Source: Bacteroidales bacterium
Lineage (GTDB): Bacteria; Bacteroidota; Bacteroidia; Bacteroidales; UBA932
NCBI GenBank assembly: GCA_017472115.1
Contig: JAFUQW010000042.1
Location: 1-16,311 of the forward strand
DNA length: 16,311 bases
Direction of reading: 5' to 3'
Shown here: in pieces, positions 6,801 through 13,533 of the stretch
Layout: each line of letters starts with the position of its first letter
How positions within the stretch are numbered: position 1 is the first letter of the stretch
Notes under the pieces: generated by a model
What the model was told of the DNA's origin: nothing
Databases searched by the model: none
The model's input: the letters and a program-made list of their open reading frames with translations, nothing else
Position numbers and translations under genes: made by a program

Positions 6801-8242
6801 ACCTTGAGAGACTCGAAGCAGTATATTGTCAATCATCGGACATCGTAACATTACGAACAAGCGGATGCACTAATCTTAGGATATTGAACTGCTCAGGAAA
6901 CGCACTGATATCGTTAGACCTCAGCAGCAATGTGAAACTTACTTCTTTAGACTGCTCATCCAATTCATTGATGTCGCTTGAACTGTCAACGAATACAGAT
7001 CTTTTGAATCTCAATTGCAGCAACAATTCACTTTCAAAGTTGAACCTTTCAAACAATGCGAAGATTACAGAACTCAATCTGACCCACAATCTTTTCACAG
7101 AAATAGACTTGGGTAATATTCCATTCATCAACAGCATCGATTATATAGCAAACAACACAACAGATTTCGATCTTACTATAAAGGGAACTATACTTAATCA
7201 CCTTAATGTCAGAGGAAATACTCACCTAATAAATCTTGACATTACTAAAAGTACAAAGTTAATTAGTCTCTGTATTAATAACGCACTTATACAAACAGTC
7301 AATCTAAGCAACAATCCGGAACTGCAAACATTATTTTTGATGAGTTGCTGTAAAAATCTTGAAACTATTGATTTAAGAACAAATACTAAACTCAAAAAAC
7401 TTTTAATTGGAGATTGGGTTTGCAATAGTGATTATATCAAGTTATTAAGAGAACTTGATTTATCTCAAAATGCTCTATTAGAGGAATTGGTAATAGTCGG
7501 TGTGACCAATCTAACTTCTTTAGACTTAAGCAATAATTCAAACTTGAACACTCTGTACCTTATTGATGATTATTCTTTATCTGAGTTGAACTTAGAAAAC
7601 AATCCGTTTGTTACATCCATAAAATCTGTTTTAACTTCTGACTGTTCAGGTGGTTCTTATAAAAAAGGTCAAATCGGTCTTAACATAAGTAGCAGTACAA
7701 TACCTTTGAAAATAACTTCAACATATATTGAAACAATTGATGGCTGTAACTGCAGCGGAGGATTTGATTTATCTGCACTTCCTAACTTAAAGAAATTGCG
7801 ATTCACAGGGGCCAATACTTCATCACTCGATCTTAGCAAACAAGCCAAGTTAGAAACATTAGAATTCTATAATGCCAACAAACTGACTACAATTAATATC
7901 AAGTCCAATCCGTTATTAAATAAACTTGCTATACATGGAGGTACTTACATGCAATCCCTCGACCTCAGCGGCAACACAGGACTGACATATCTCAGCTGCA
8001 CAGGCTCTTCGATTGCATCGATCGACCTTTCGAAGAACACAGAGCTGACTGAAGTATATCTGTCGGAGAACAAGCTGACCACACTCGATGTAAGTCCTCT
8101 GACCAAGCTGACGACATTGGATGTAAGCCCGATGGAGACTCTCCAGACCCTGTATGTGGGAACTGCCCAGAGCATCAATTACATCACTTACAACCGCAAT
8201 GCCAATTACATACCGGCTGCGACAGCGATAGTAACGAAATAG
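3806..8242 (+). CDS. Large modular surface lipoprotein: DUF4988-like/collagen-like modules, BACON-like domain and leucine-rich repeats
   Basis: Predicted exported lipoprotein, 1478 aa: signal peptide with lipobox IHSC (Cys20). Three tandem modules follow (about 27-250, 257-470, 475-655). Each has a coiled-coil/DUF4988-like start (LRTLCDQINSNV and similar), a Gly-X-Asp collagen-like tract, a conserved WTLNGEWLLDE block, and a GITPQFKIENGKWFVSY block. Collagen-like tracts are clearest at residues 97-112, 148-184, 319-352 and 390-411. Next come an Ig-like region (about 660-758), a BACON-like domain (about 764-856), an EF-hand-like loop DINGDGELQKTEA (880-892), and about 25 LRRs of 20-22 residues (about 900-1453) built on LDLSNN/LxCSxN. 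NCBI names proteins with the first domain 'PL29 family lyase N-terminal domain', but I see no lyase domain. Binding or adhesion at the cell surface is the likeliest role. The gene is monocistronic. Codon use and GC drop sharply at about 7140-7920. Confidence 0.85.
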   Translation: MRKLIIACTAIISLVVIHSCVNLDGVNSRLDDLENRVVTLEELCKEMNGDISSLKTIVSALEANDYVTSVKPVEENGVVTGYTITFSKSGTITIFHGKDGKDGKDGKDGEDGVTPIIGVRQDSAGDWFWTLNGEWLLDEDGNKIRANGKDGADGEDGIDGEDGKDGIDGTDGEDGAPGKDGADGITPQLKIEEGMWYVSYDNGSTWESVGQATGNDGKDGEDGTDGTSIFKNIDTSNPDKIVLTLSDDTTIEIPTWAAFETLRTLCDQINSNVVALQTIVTALDGRDYIISVSPISESGIEVGYSIKFAKSGSVMIYHGKDGKDGENGKDGEDGEDGKDGEDGKDGADGVPGEVQVPEIGVKMDQDGLFYWTLNGEWLLDENGSKVCASGKDGADGEDGNDGTPGNDGADGITPQFKIENGKWFVSYKNGEEGSWTELGQATGSDSFFSNIDCSNADYVTFTLADGTVFKIPTYEAFEALRTLCNEINTNVDALQTIVEALQENDMITKVEPVVENGVETGYRITFANNDPITILHGKAGADGVAETPAIGVKIDEDGFYYWTLDGEWLLDDNGNKVRASGEDGNDGGPGNDGADGITPQFKIENGKWFVSYKNGEEGSWTELGQATGDQGDSFFREVTETEEDVTFTLADGTTFTITKTKPFDVTFDVSDIRFSLGNSYTVNYTITGADARTSIQLMTSDGLKAKWEQTALEAGVATGIITVTMPKTIVEQSTVAVLVSDGRGKVLMKAITFVYEGSANLEDDTLIITTGSPLTAGAEGGTLTADVQTNMNYTIEVADDCKDWLTAGLQTKALRDETIEFIVAANTGGQRTGFVYLRDISDNSIIETICITQEGDPAVLAETVTFADQDFKSYILASYDINGDGELQKTEALNIESIDLSSKYASTYESLIGIGDFANLVSLKTPKQLSALDVSKNTRLEVLDCSNTYITSLDLTKNIALKELSCGDTYLTGLNLSNNIDLTYLNCSSTALNLLDLSNLERLEAVYCQSSDIVTLRTSGCTNLRILNCSGNALISLDLSSNVKLTSLDCSSNSLMSLELSTNTDLLNLNCSNNSLSKLNLSNNAKITELNLTHNLFTEIDLGNIPFINSIDYIANNTTDFDLTIKGTILNHLNVRGNTHLINLDITKSTKLISLCINNALIQTVNLSNNPELQTLFLMSCCKNLETIDLRTNTKLKKLLIGDWVCNSDYIKLLRELDLSQNALLEELVIVGVTNLTSLDLSNNSNLNTLYLIDDYSLSELNLENNPFVTSIKSVLTSDCSGGSYKKGQIGLNISSSTIPLKITSTYIETIDGCNCSGGFDLSALPNLKKLRFTGANTSSLDLSKQAKLETLEFYNANKLTTINIKSNPLLNKLAIHGGTYMQSLDLSGNTGLTYLSCTGSSIASIDLSKNTELTEVYLSENKLTTLDVSPLTKLTTLDVSPMETLQTLYVGTAQSINYITYNRNANYIPAATAIVTK
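4094..5035 (+). repeat. Collagen-like GXD-encoding repeat tracts
   Basis: Short tandem 9-nt-type repeats encoding GKD, GED, GAD, GID and GTD triplets occur at 4094-4141, 4247-4357, 4760-4861 and 4973-5035. The third positions vary, so selection appears to act on the protein pattern. The tracts lack the Gly-Pro-Pro richness of animal collagen and are acidic. Similar tracts occur in bacterial collagen-like surface proteins, where they form extended stalks. Confidence 0.85.
5015..5684 (+). repeat. Near-identical 115-nt direct repeats 555 nt apart
   Basis: Positions 5015-5129 and 5570-5684 differ at only a few sites, mostly silent third positions. They encode the PGNDGADGITPQFKIENGK / WFVSYKNGEEGSWTELGQATG block of modules 2 and 3. 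The 555-nt offset is 185 codons, the length of one module. Such similarity at DNA level suggests recent duplication or gene conversion between modules, while the copy in module 1 has diverged. Confidence 0.8.
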
Positions 8243-8283
8243 CGCACCGTACCATTCATAGAGACCGCTATGATTCATCACTA

Positions 8284-8329
8284 AAGAGGCTGACTCGAAG
8301 TGTCATATTGACTTTTGAGTCAGCCTCTT
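8284..8329. terminator. Bidirectional terminator between convergent genes
   Basis: A perfect 13-bp stem (8284-8296 with 8317-8329, arm AAGAGGCTGACTC) with a 20-nt centre that can itself pair partly (GTCA...TGAC). It lies about 40 nt after the lipoprotein stop and 23 nt from the stop of the convergent ATPase gene, as expected for a shared terminator. I recall the AGAGGCTGACTC...GAGTCAGCCTCT motif as common at Bacteroidales gene ends. Confidence 0.8.
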
Positions 8330-8351
8330 CTCTGTCCACTTTTGCATTCCG

Positions 8352-9503
8352 TCAAAATCTGAAACCGACACCATACCGTTCCATAAGCCAGAACCCGAAA
8401 AATCTGTTGGTCACATAGTAAGTGTCAAGTTCTCGTGTTATAGCTTCTGTTTCATCAAGTGTCTTTGCAGCGCTCTGAACTGAACTCGCTGACTTCAGGC
8501 CATGCCTCGCAATAAAATCCGCCGAAGTGATTTCCTTAGCCTTCATATCCTTTGCGATGGCGATTATGAGCATCTTCTGGGGATTGGTCAGACTCTGCAG
8601 AGCCTCTTCATACGACCTCCTGTCCAATCTGAGAATATATTGCATGGCGTCATTGAGAACAGACAGGTCTGCTGTTTCACCTTTATCCACTGACGCGAAC
8701 ATTTCATTCAACAACCTCTGCACATACCAAGTATGACCTTCGAGAGCGTCATACATTCTGTTGAAACACTCTTCGCTGAGCATCTTACCCGCATCTTTGA
8801 ATTTCCCGGCAGCAAACTTATAATAGGTTTCCCTCTCGATGGTCTCCAGATACAGGCTTGTACAACTCTGATAGAAAGGCTCCGAAGGGTCGTTGAAAAG
8901 TTTGTCCATCATCCTGCGTCTGCTACCTGAAAAGATGAACAGAGTCTGCCTGCATTTCTGCACATAGGTTCTCAAAAGAGCCGTAACATTCGTTTCCGGA
9001 TAGCCAGCTATCTGCTGGAACTCATCGATGGCAACTACGCAGGGACGCTCGGATTTCTCAAGATACTCGAAGATTTCCTTGAGCGTCTGCTCAGGTTTCT
9101 GAACGGTACCGATCAAAATATTGAGCGTAGGTTGTCCTGTGACCGGATCAACTGTGATTCCCGTCACAAGAGATCTGACTGTAGTGATGAATCTTTCTAT
9201 AACTTTCTCACCCTTACCTTTCAGCGAATCTAAGATTTCCTTGCCCATCAGACTGACCATTTCCGAGAGAGATGAGGTGCTGTACAGATCGACAAAGAAT
9301 GTAGTGTAATTCCTCGATATCTCTTTTCTGCTGAAACAATGGCTTATAAGTCCTGACTTACCCATTCTGCGAATGGATTTCAATACCGTATTCCTTCCGT
9401 TCAGTATGTTGTCCACTATGACCTTGGTCTCAAACTTCCTGTCGCAAAAGTAGTCTTCAGAAATATAGTCACTGCTGATTATGAATGGGTTATTAAGTCT
9501 CAT
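8352..9503 (-). CDS. Archaeal-type AAA/STAND ATPase with C-terminal winged-helix-like region
   Basis: ATP-binding protein of 383 aa resembling Pfam ATPase_2 (PF01637), a STAND-related AAA group common as accessory genes in Bacteroidales and archaea. Visible are a Walker A-like P-loop at 43-50 (SIRRMGKS, with Ser where the first Gly is usual), Walker B VVAIDEF with D160/E161, a sensor-like FIFSGSRRRMM at 190-199, and a C-terminal part (about 300-383) with helix-turn-helix-like segments ending in YYVTNRFFGFWL. No signal peptide or membrane segment is seen, so it should be cytoplasmic. The ATG at 9503 follows nine A and a TAnnTTTG promoter box. It stands alone, without a toxin, nuclease or transposase beside it. 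Its cellular role is unknown; regulation or defence are guesses. Confidence 0.8.
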   Translation of the reverse strand: MRLNNPFIISSDYISEDYFCDRKFETKVIVDNILNGRNTVLKSIRRMGKSGLISHCFSRKEISRNYTTFFVDLYSTSSLSEMVSLMGKEILDSLKGKGEKVIERFITTVRSLVTGITVDPVTGQPTLNILIGTVQKPEQTLKEIFEYLEKSERPCVVAIDEFQQIAGYPETNVTALLRTYVQKCRQTLFIFSGSRRRMMDKLFNDPSEPFYQSCTSLYLETIERETYYKFAAGKFKDAGKMLSEECFNRMYDALEGHTWYVQRLLNEMFASVDKGETADLSVLNDAMQYILRLDRRSYEEALQSLTNPQKMLIIAIAKDMKAKEITSADFIARHGLKSASSVQSAAKTLDETEAITRELDTYYVTNRFFGFWLMERYGVGFRF

Positions 9504-9519
9504 ATATTCTTTTTTTTTA

Positions 9520-9550
9520 CAAAAATAAGCTTTAAAAACAAATTATCAAA
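9520..9550 (-). promoter_or_regulatory. Promoter of the ATPase gene, full Bacteroidetes consensus
   Basis: Read on the minus strand, TTTG (9547-9550) is followed after 19 nt by TATTTTTG (9520-9527), matching TTTG-N19-TAnnTTTG. The ATG is 16 nt further on, so the leader would be only about 10 nt. The -33 box lies within one arm of the palindrome at 9539-9591. Confidence 0.65.
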
Positions 9551-9591
9551 ATTCAATTATTGGATTTCAATAATTGAATTTTGATAATTTG
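9539..9591. promoter_or_regulatory. 24-bp perfect palindrome over the ATPase promoter
   Basis: Arms 9539-9562 and 9568-9591 are perfectly complementary with a 5-nt loop and are AT-rich. The element begins 12 nt after the stop of the 747-aa gene and covers the -33 box of the ATPase promoter. It could therefore be a terminator for the upstream gene, an operator for the ATPase, or both. Confidence 0.7.
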
Positions 9592-9603
9592 CTATATCCA
9601 AAC

Positions 9604-11847
9604 CTATTCTGTGACTTCCTCAACAACTATGGTTTCGGTGACGGTCTCGACGACTTCCTCAACGACAGGCTCATCTTTGTCGAACCAAGGGAGCGGTGAA
9701 GGGAACTTTGCCCATGCGAAGAGGTTTACGAGCCAGAGGACGAGGATCACGAAGGCGAGGGATGAGAGGGAGATTACCCAGCGTTTCCACATAGGGATAC
9801 CCTTCTTCGCGTACGGATCCTTGAGCTTGAGGGTCGGGAACTTGGCTATCTCGGTAAGGGTCTCGCCGAAAGGAATGCTTATCTTGGATGCCGCATTGAC
9901 TGCCCATCCGTTGGCATTGAGCAGAGGAGCGATGTTGCGGCGGCGGAGCTTGAGCCATGCCATCACCATCGCAGGGCCCGAAATCACGAGCATCACACCG
10001 ACGAAGGCAAGGATCACCTGCCACCATGAAAGGGCGAAGATACCCTTGGCAAGACTTGCCAGAGCCGAACCTATCATTCCGACAGCCATACCTAAGGCAG
10101 CGAAGATACCGGCGAACTTACCTATGTCGAAAGGCTGTGCCTCGGCAGGTTTGGCCGGTGCGGCACCTGCTGCAGGAGCTGCGGCCGGAGCTGCATTGAT
10201 CTTGGCTGTCGCTTCCTTCATGATCTTGGCATCCTTGTCCGCTGCATTCTTGCTTATGAGGTTTTCAACGGCCACCGCCATCCTGCGATAAGGCGACCAG
10301 AAGGCCTGGGCTATGCTGATAGGATTGTCGATTATCTTGGTGATCACGGCATCCCACTCAAGACCGGAGTTATCATAATAGACGGCGTTCTTGCCTACAA
10401 CAAGGTCTCCCACATCACCCACGGTCATTGCTGCCACGATGGAGAGTTTGCCCGGCTTGGTCTTGGTGGTGCAGTCGCAATAGATAAGATACATTCCGCT
10501 CGATGCGGCCATTGTATTGTGCTTTGCCATGTCCGCCACATGCATACAGAACTTGCAGGCCCTCTGATCGATGACCAGCGTTCCGCACTGGAAGATGGCC
10601 TTTACCGAAGTGTCCTTCGAATAGAAGTCGTGCAGGGTCACGAAGTTGCGAAGAAGCCTGTAGAAGTCACGGAACACATAGAGGAACTTGTCAACCAGAG
10701 CGATGTCATTGACTTCTCCTGCGAGGGCGGCATCCTGAGCCACGAGCGAAAGAAGGGCTTCCTTCCTGTTCTGAGACAGGAGTTCATCTATCTTTTCCAT
10801 ACCGAGGGCCTCGACGCAGGCTCCGGCCTTCGATCCCTTCCAGGCCGAATATGCCGAGAGTCTTTCTCCTAAGGCAGTCCAGTCGTCCTCTGTGAGAACC
10901 TTTGCGGCAGGATCTATGGCGAGGGACTTGAGGGCATTGAACTTTGCCGCCCAGGCAGGGTTGACTGCAGAAGAAAGGTCTATCTCAGCCTTGCCTGTCA
11001 CGCGTGCTATAGGATATGCCGCGATGTCATCGCCCTTGGATGTGAGATTGTCGGCGCTGATGGTCTGTATGCTTGATGTCTGGACATCGAGGACCGCAGT
11101 ACTCTCCGGAGAGAATGCCGCGAGTTTCGAGCGCATGAAGAAGTCCTTCACCTTGGAATCCAATGCTCCGTAGAGGTCGATGACCTTGTCGGTATCCGCA
11201 CCGAAAGGAGCCTCAACCACAGCCTCCTTCCATGCCTTGTAATCAGCAAGCGCCTTGTAGAAGTTCTCGATCATTACCGCATCCACGCCTGTCGCACCGC
11301 TTCTGTCTGCAAGCCCGCCCATAGAAGCTACGGCCGCAGCGACAGCAGCCTTGTCCTGAGGATCGTCCGAAGACAGTTCCGTGATCACACCGTCACCGTT
11401 GAAACGGGTCTGTGCGAAGATGGCTGCAACATCCTTTGTGTCTGCCAGCGAGATGACATTCCCATCCTTGCCGAGATCGGAGAGTATTTCCTTTGCAGCC
11501 TTGTAGAGTTTGAGGCCGTCTGGATTTTCCCTGTCGAACTGCTCCACATCTATGCTGTCCTTGCCTTCCAGAAGCAGGTCAGGATTCCTGAGGGCCCCGG
11601 TAAGCCACTTAGACATGCAGATGACGTCGTTCACACGAAGCTTTCCGTCCGCATCACAGTCCATATAGTTCAGACTCTTTTCATCGATTTCGAGTCCTTT
11701 CACCGGGCATGAAAGAACCGTCCACATCTTGGGATCAAGTTCATGAAGGTGAGCGATATCCTCACCGGTCGTGATTCTTACACGGGATGAGCCTCCGATG
11801 TTCTCGAATTCCCATTTATACTTTTCTTCGTTGTTGAATAGTGCCAT
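9604..11847 (-). CDS. Membrane protein with EF-hand-like loops and a Cys cluster, function unknown
   Basis: I do not recognise a characterised family. The 747-aa product lacks a signal peptide. Its N-terminal part has a good EF-hand-type calcium loop at 63-74 (DCDADGKLRVND) and weaker ones near 124-135 and 148-159 (RFNGDG). A long, probably helical middle (about 165-420) leads to CxxC at 431/434 with H436 and CxC at 457/459, a possible zinc site, followed by VGDVGDLVVGKN. An Ala/Pro-rich linker (about 550-570) precedes three membrane segments (about 577-600, 608-632, 690-712), and the C-terminus is Glu/Val-rich. The layout suggests a large cytoplasmic, perhaps Ca2+-responsive, domain anchored in the inner membrane. 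It starts 64 nt after the stop of the 486-aa membrane protein gene, so the two are probably co-transcribed. Confidence 0.6.
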   Translation of the reverse strand: MALFNNEEKYKWEFENIGGSSRVRITTGEDIAHLHELDPKMWTVLSCPVKGLEIDEKSLNYMDCDADGKLRVNDVICMSKWLTGALRNPDLLLEGKDSIDVEQFDRENPDGLKLYKAAKEILSDLGKDGNVISLADTKDVAAIFAQTRFNGDGVITELSSDDPQDKAAVAAAVASMGGLADRSGATGVDAVMIENFYKALADYKAWKEAVVEAPFGADTDKVIDLYGALDSKVKDFFMRSKLAAFSPESTAVLDVQTSSIQTISADNLTSKGDDIAAYPIARVTGKAEIDLSSAVNPAWAAKFNALKSLAIDPAAKVLTEDDWTALGERLSAYSAWKGSKAGACVEALGMEKIDELLSQNRKEALLSLVAQDAALAGEVNDIALVDKFLYVFRDFYRLLRNFVTLHDFYSKDTSVKAIFQCGTLVIDQRACKFCMHVADMAKHNTMAASSGMYLIYCDCTTKTKPGKLSIVAAMTVGDVGDLVVGKNAVYYDNSGLEWDAVITKIIDNPISIAQAFWSPYRRMAVAVENLISKNAADKDAKIMKEATAKINAAPAAAPAAGAAPAKPAEAQPFDIGKFAGIFAALGMAVGMIGSALASLAKGIFALSWWQVILAFVGVMLVISGPAMVMAWLKLRRRNIAPLLNANGWAVNAASKISIPFGETLTEIAKFPTLKLKDPYAKKGIPMWKRWVISLSSLAFVILVLWLVNLFAWAKFPSPLPWFDKDEPVVEEVVETVTETIVVEEVTE

Positions 11848-11871
11848 GATCGTATAAGGTTATAAATCTCT

Positions 11872-11879
11872 CAAAAATA
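11872..11879 (-). promoter_or_regulatory. Possible -7 box before the 747-aa gene
   Basis: TATTTTTG on the minus strand matches TAnnTTTG and lies in the 64-nt gap, 25 nt before the ATG. I see no good -33 box at 19-20 nt. It may give a secondary promoter inside the proposed operon. Confidence 0.3.
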
Positions 11880-11911
11880 CTAATAATTTCCGAAAGACAG
11901 GATGGGTAACC

Positions 11912-13372
11912 TTATTTTTCTTCGATGCGGAGGATGCCGTCACGGGTCATGACCACCCTGAAACGGCGGTATTCGGTCTGGGCGGCATGCTGAAGCTGAA
12001 AGACGATATTAAGGTAGTATATCTTCTGTACCTTCTCGACAGCGATTTCATCGTCCTCATCAAGAATGGCGACAGGTATCTCCGGGTTATCCATCTTGTA
12101 GGTGAAACGGTTGAGGTGCAGACGCATGATCTCGTTCAGACCCCTCATAGGATAGTCATCATTCTCAGCCAGCGCCTTGCCGTCGATGGTTACCCTCTTG
12201 CGATAGAGGATTATCTTCTCTTCGAATATCTTCGTGGTCTCAGCGATCCTCGCAGCACTGCTCCGCAAGGCCATGACCTCGGCAGGTATGTTTGACGACG
12301 AGATGAAATCGACACCTTCCCTGATGACTCCTATCTTCTTGCGGCCGATGGCTATGACGGCCTTGTTGTCATAGTATTTATTGCCGAGCTTATGGGCGAA
12401 ATAATAGCGGAGAAGATCCTTGATACGGTCCTTGAGCATATAGCTCACGACAAGGACGATGAAAAGCGGCCAGGTGATGTTGCCGAACCTGACCTGAGTG
12501 TGCCATGCGACGGCAGTCGCGAATATCATGGCCACGCCTGCCGCTATGCTGTAATAAAGCTGCTCGATGGCCACACCGTCCTTCTTTTTCTTCAGACGGA
12601 TGTAGAGGTCGCTCTCGACGAATTTCTTGAGCATGCCGTGATGATAGACCACCTGACGATTCTGCTCCTTGTCCTTGCCTACTATCCCGTAGCCGCATTT
12701 CTGCTTATATGATCTCTCATCCTTGATCAGGGCTATCAGCTGGGACTTCCTGCCGGAAAGGTCCCGGGCCTGACGGGAGGAGTCTATCTTGCGGATGATT
12801 CTGATGGTCCTCATTTCCGTGACATACGAGAGGAACTCATCGACCAGACGGAAACGGCCCTGATGCGTCTCGCTCACCCGGGGCCCTGACAGAAGGGAGT
12901 AGAGAGTGCGGTATTGCAGAAGCACCTCACGCACATTGCTGATGTAACCTTCGAGAAGAGTATCGGCGTTTTCGAGAGCCTTCGCTGTGCGTATATGTCT
13001 CTCGAAATCACGGATGGAACTCTTGAAGATGGCACCGAACATCTTCAGATGGTAGTCGAATGCATCGGCTGATGCCGTATCGGAAGTCTTTGCCAGATCC
13101 TCTATGGCACGACGGAGGGAGGTCAGTGGAAGGGCAGACGGATCGGCGATCTCCTCAAGGCTGAACACAGGAGTTATCAGGCGCACATTCGACTTGATGT
13201 CGCGGTAGAACTGTTTCTTGCCGTATGTGTCCGGATTGATGCCTATGCTGTTCGGGACAAAGAGCCACGAGTTGACGGCAAAGTCTGCAAGTCCGTCCTT
13301 GTCTTTTTCTTCAAAGCCGAACTTGAACTCCACCGAGAAGTTGTCGTGTTTCTTTGCCTGTATCGTTATCAT
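11912..13372 (-). CDS. Uncharacterised protein with two central membrane segments
   Basis: 486-aa protein with no family I can name. The N-terminal 260 residues are charged and mostly helical; KKKKDG precedes a hydrophobic pair at about 271-290 and 299-313. The C-terminal 170 residues include NKYYDNKAVIAIGRKKIG and a strand-rich end (YRRFRVVMTRDGILRIEEK). Both long soluble parts would lie on the same side, probably cytoplasmic, making a membrane hairpin. I chose the ATG at 13372 (MITIQAKKHDNFSVEF) because the longer frame begins inside the palindromic repeat at 13392-13495 and its first 26 residues are repeat-derived. It precedes the EF-hand-like membrane protein gene by 64 nt in the same direction, suggesting a functional pair. 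There is no catalytic motif I recognise. Confidence 0.6.
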   Translation of the reverse strand: MITIQAKKHDNFSVEFKFGFEEKDKDGLADFAVNSWLFVPNSIGINPDTYGKKQFYRDIKSNVRLITPVFSLEEIADPSALPLTSLRRAIEDLAKTSDTASADAFDYHLKMFGAIFKSSIRDFERHIRTAKALENADTLLEGYISNVREVLLQYRTLYSLLSGPRVSETHQGRFRLVDEFLSYVTEMRTIRIIRKIDSSRQARDLSGRKSQLIALIKDERSYKQKCGYGIVGKDKEQNRQVVYHHGMLKKFVESDLYIRLKKKKDGVAIEQLYYSIAAGVAMIFATAVAWHTQVRFGNITWPLFIVLVVSYMLKDRIKDLLRYYFAHKLGNKYYDNKAVIAIGRKKIGVIREGVDFISSSNIPAEVMALRSSAARIAETTKIFEEKIILYRKRVTIDGKALAENDDYPMRGLNEIMRLHLNRFTYKMDNPEIPVAILDEDDEIAVEKVQKIYYLNIVFQLQHAAQTEYRRFRVVMTRDGILRIEEK

Positions 13373-13391
13373 AACAATTATGTCTTTATAC

Positions 13392-13519
13392 AGATTTCTC
13401 CACTCCCTCTGGTCGGTCGAAATGACAACATGACATTTCTGCGAAAACACTACACTGTCATTTCGAGCGAGGCTGCAGGACGAGTCGAGAAATCTTCAAC
13501 TATCAAGTCCCGAAGGGAC
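13392..13519. repeat. Dispersed-type palindromic repeat between transporter and membrane-protein genes
   Basis: The left arm (13392-13427) and right arm (13456-13495) form an imperfect inverted repeat whose ends match exactly: AGATTTCTC outside and TCGAAATGACA / TGTCATTTCGA inside. A further small hairpin GTCCC-gaa-GGGAC sits at 13507-13519, next to the transporter stop (13534-13536). The 'gtcatttcgagc...gagaaatct' layout is a type of repeat I recall as widespread in bacterial genomes, including Bacteroidetes. It may act as a transcription end or RNA-stability element; it fills most of the 161-bp gap. Confidence 0.75.
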
Positions 13520-13533
13520 CGGCCCGGGCAGGA

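Noticed and set aside
9581..10291. 236-residue open frame on the + strand opposite the end of the 747-aa gene.
   Set aside because: Fully antisense to a coding region with clear membrane segments; low-complexity Ala/Ser/Thr composition and no promoter of its own.
13373..13450. Longer N-terminus for the 486-aa membrane protein, starting at 13450.
   Set aside because: The extra 26 codons are made of the palindromic repeat; the ATG at 13372 lies just after it and begins a more protein-like sequence.
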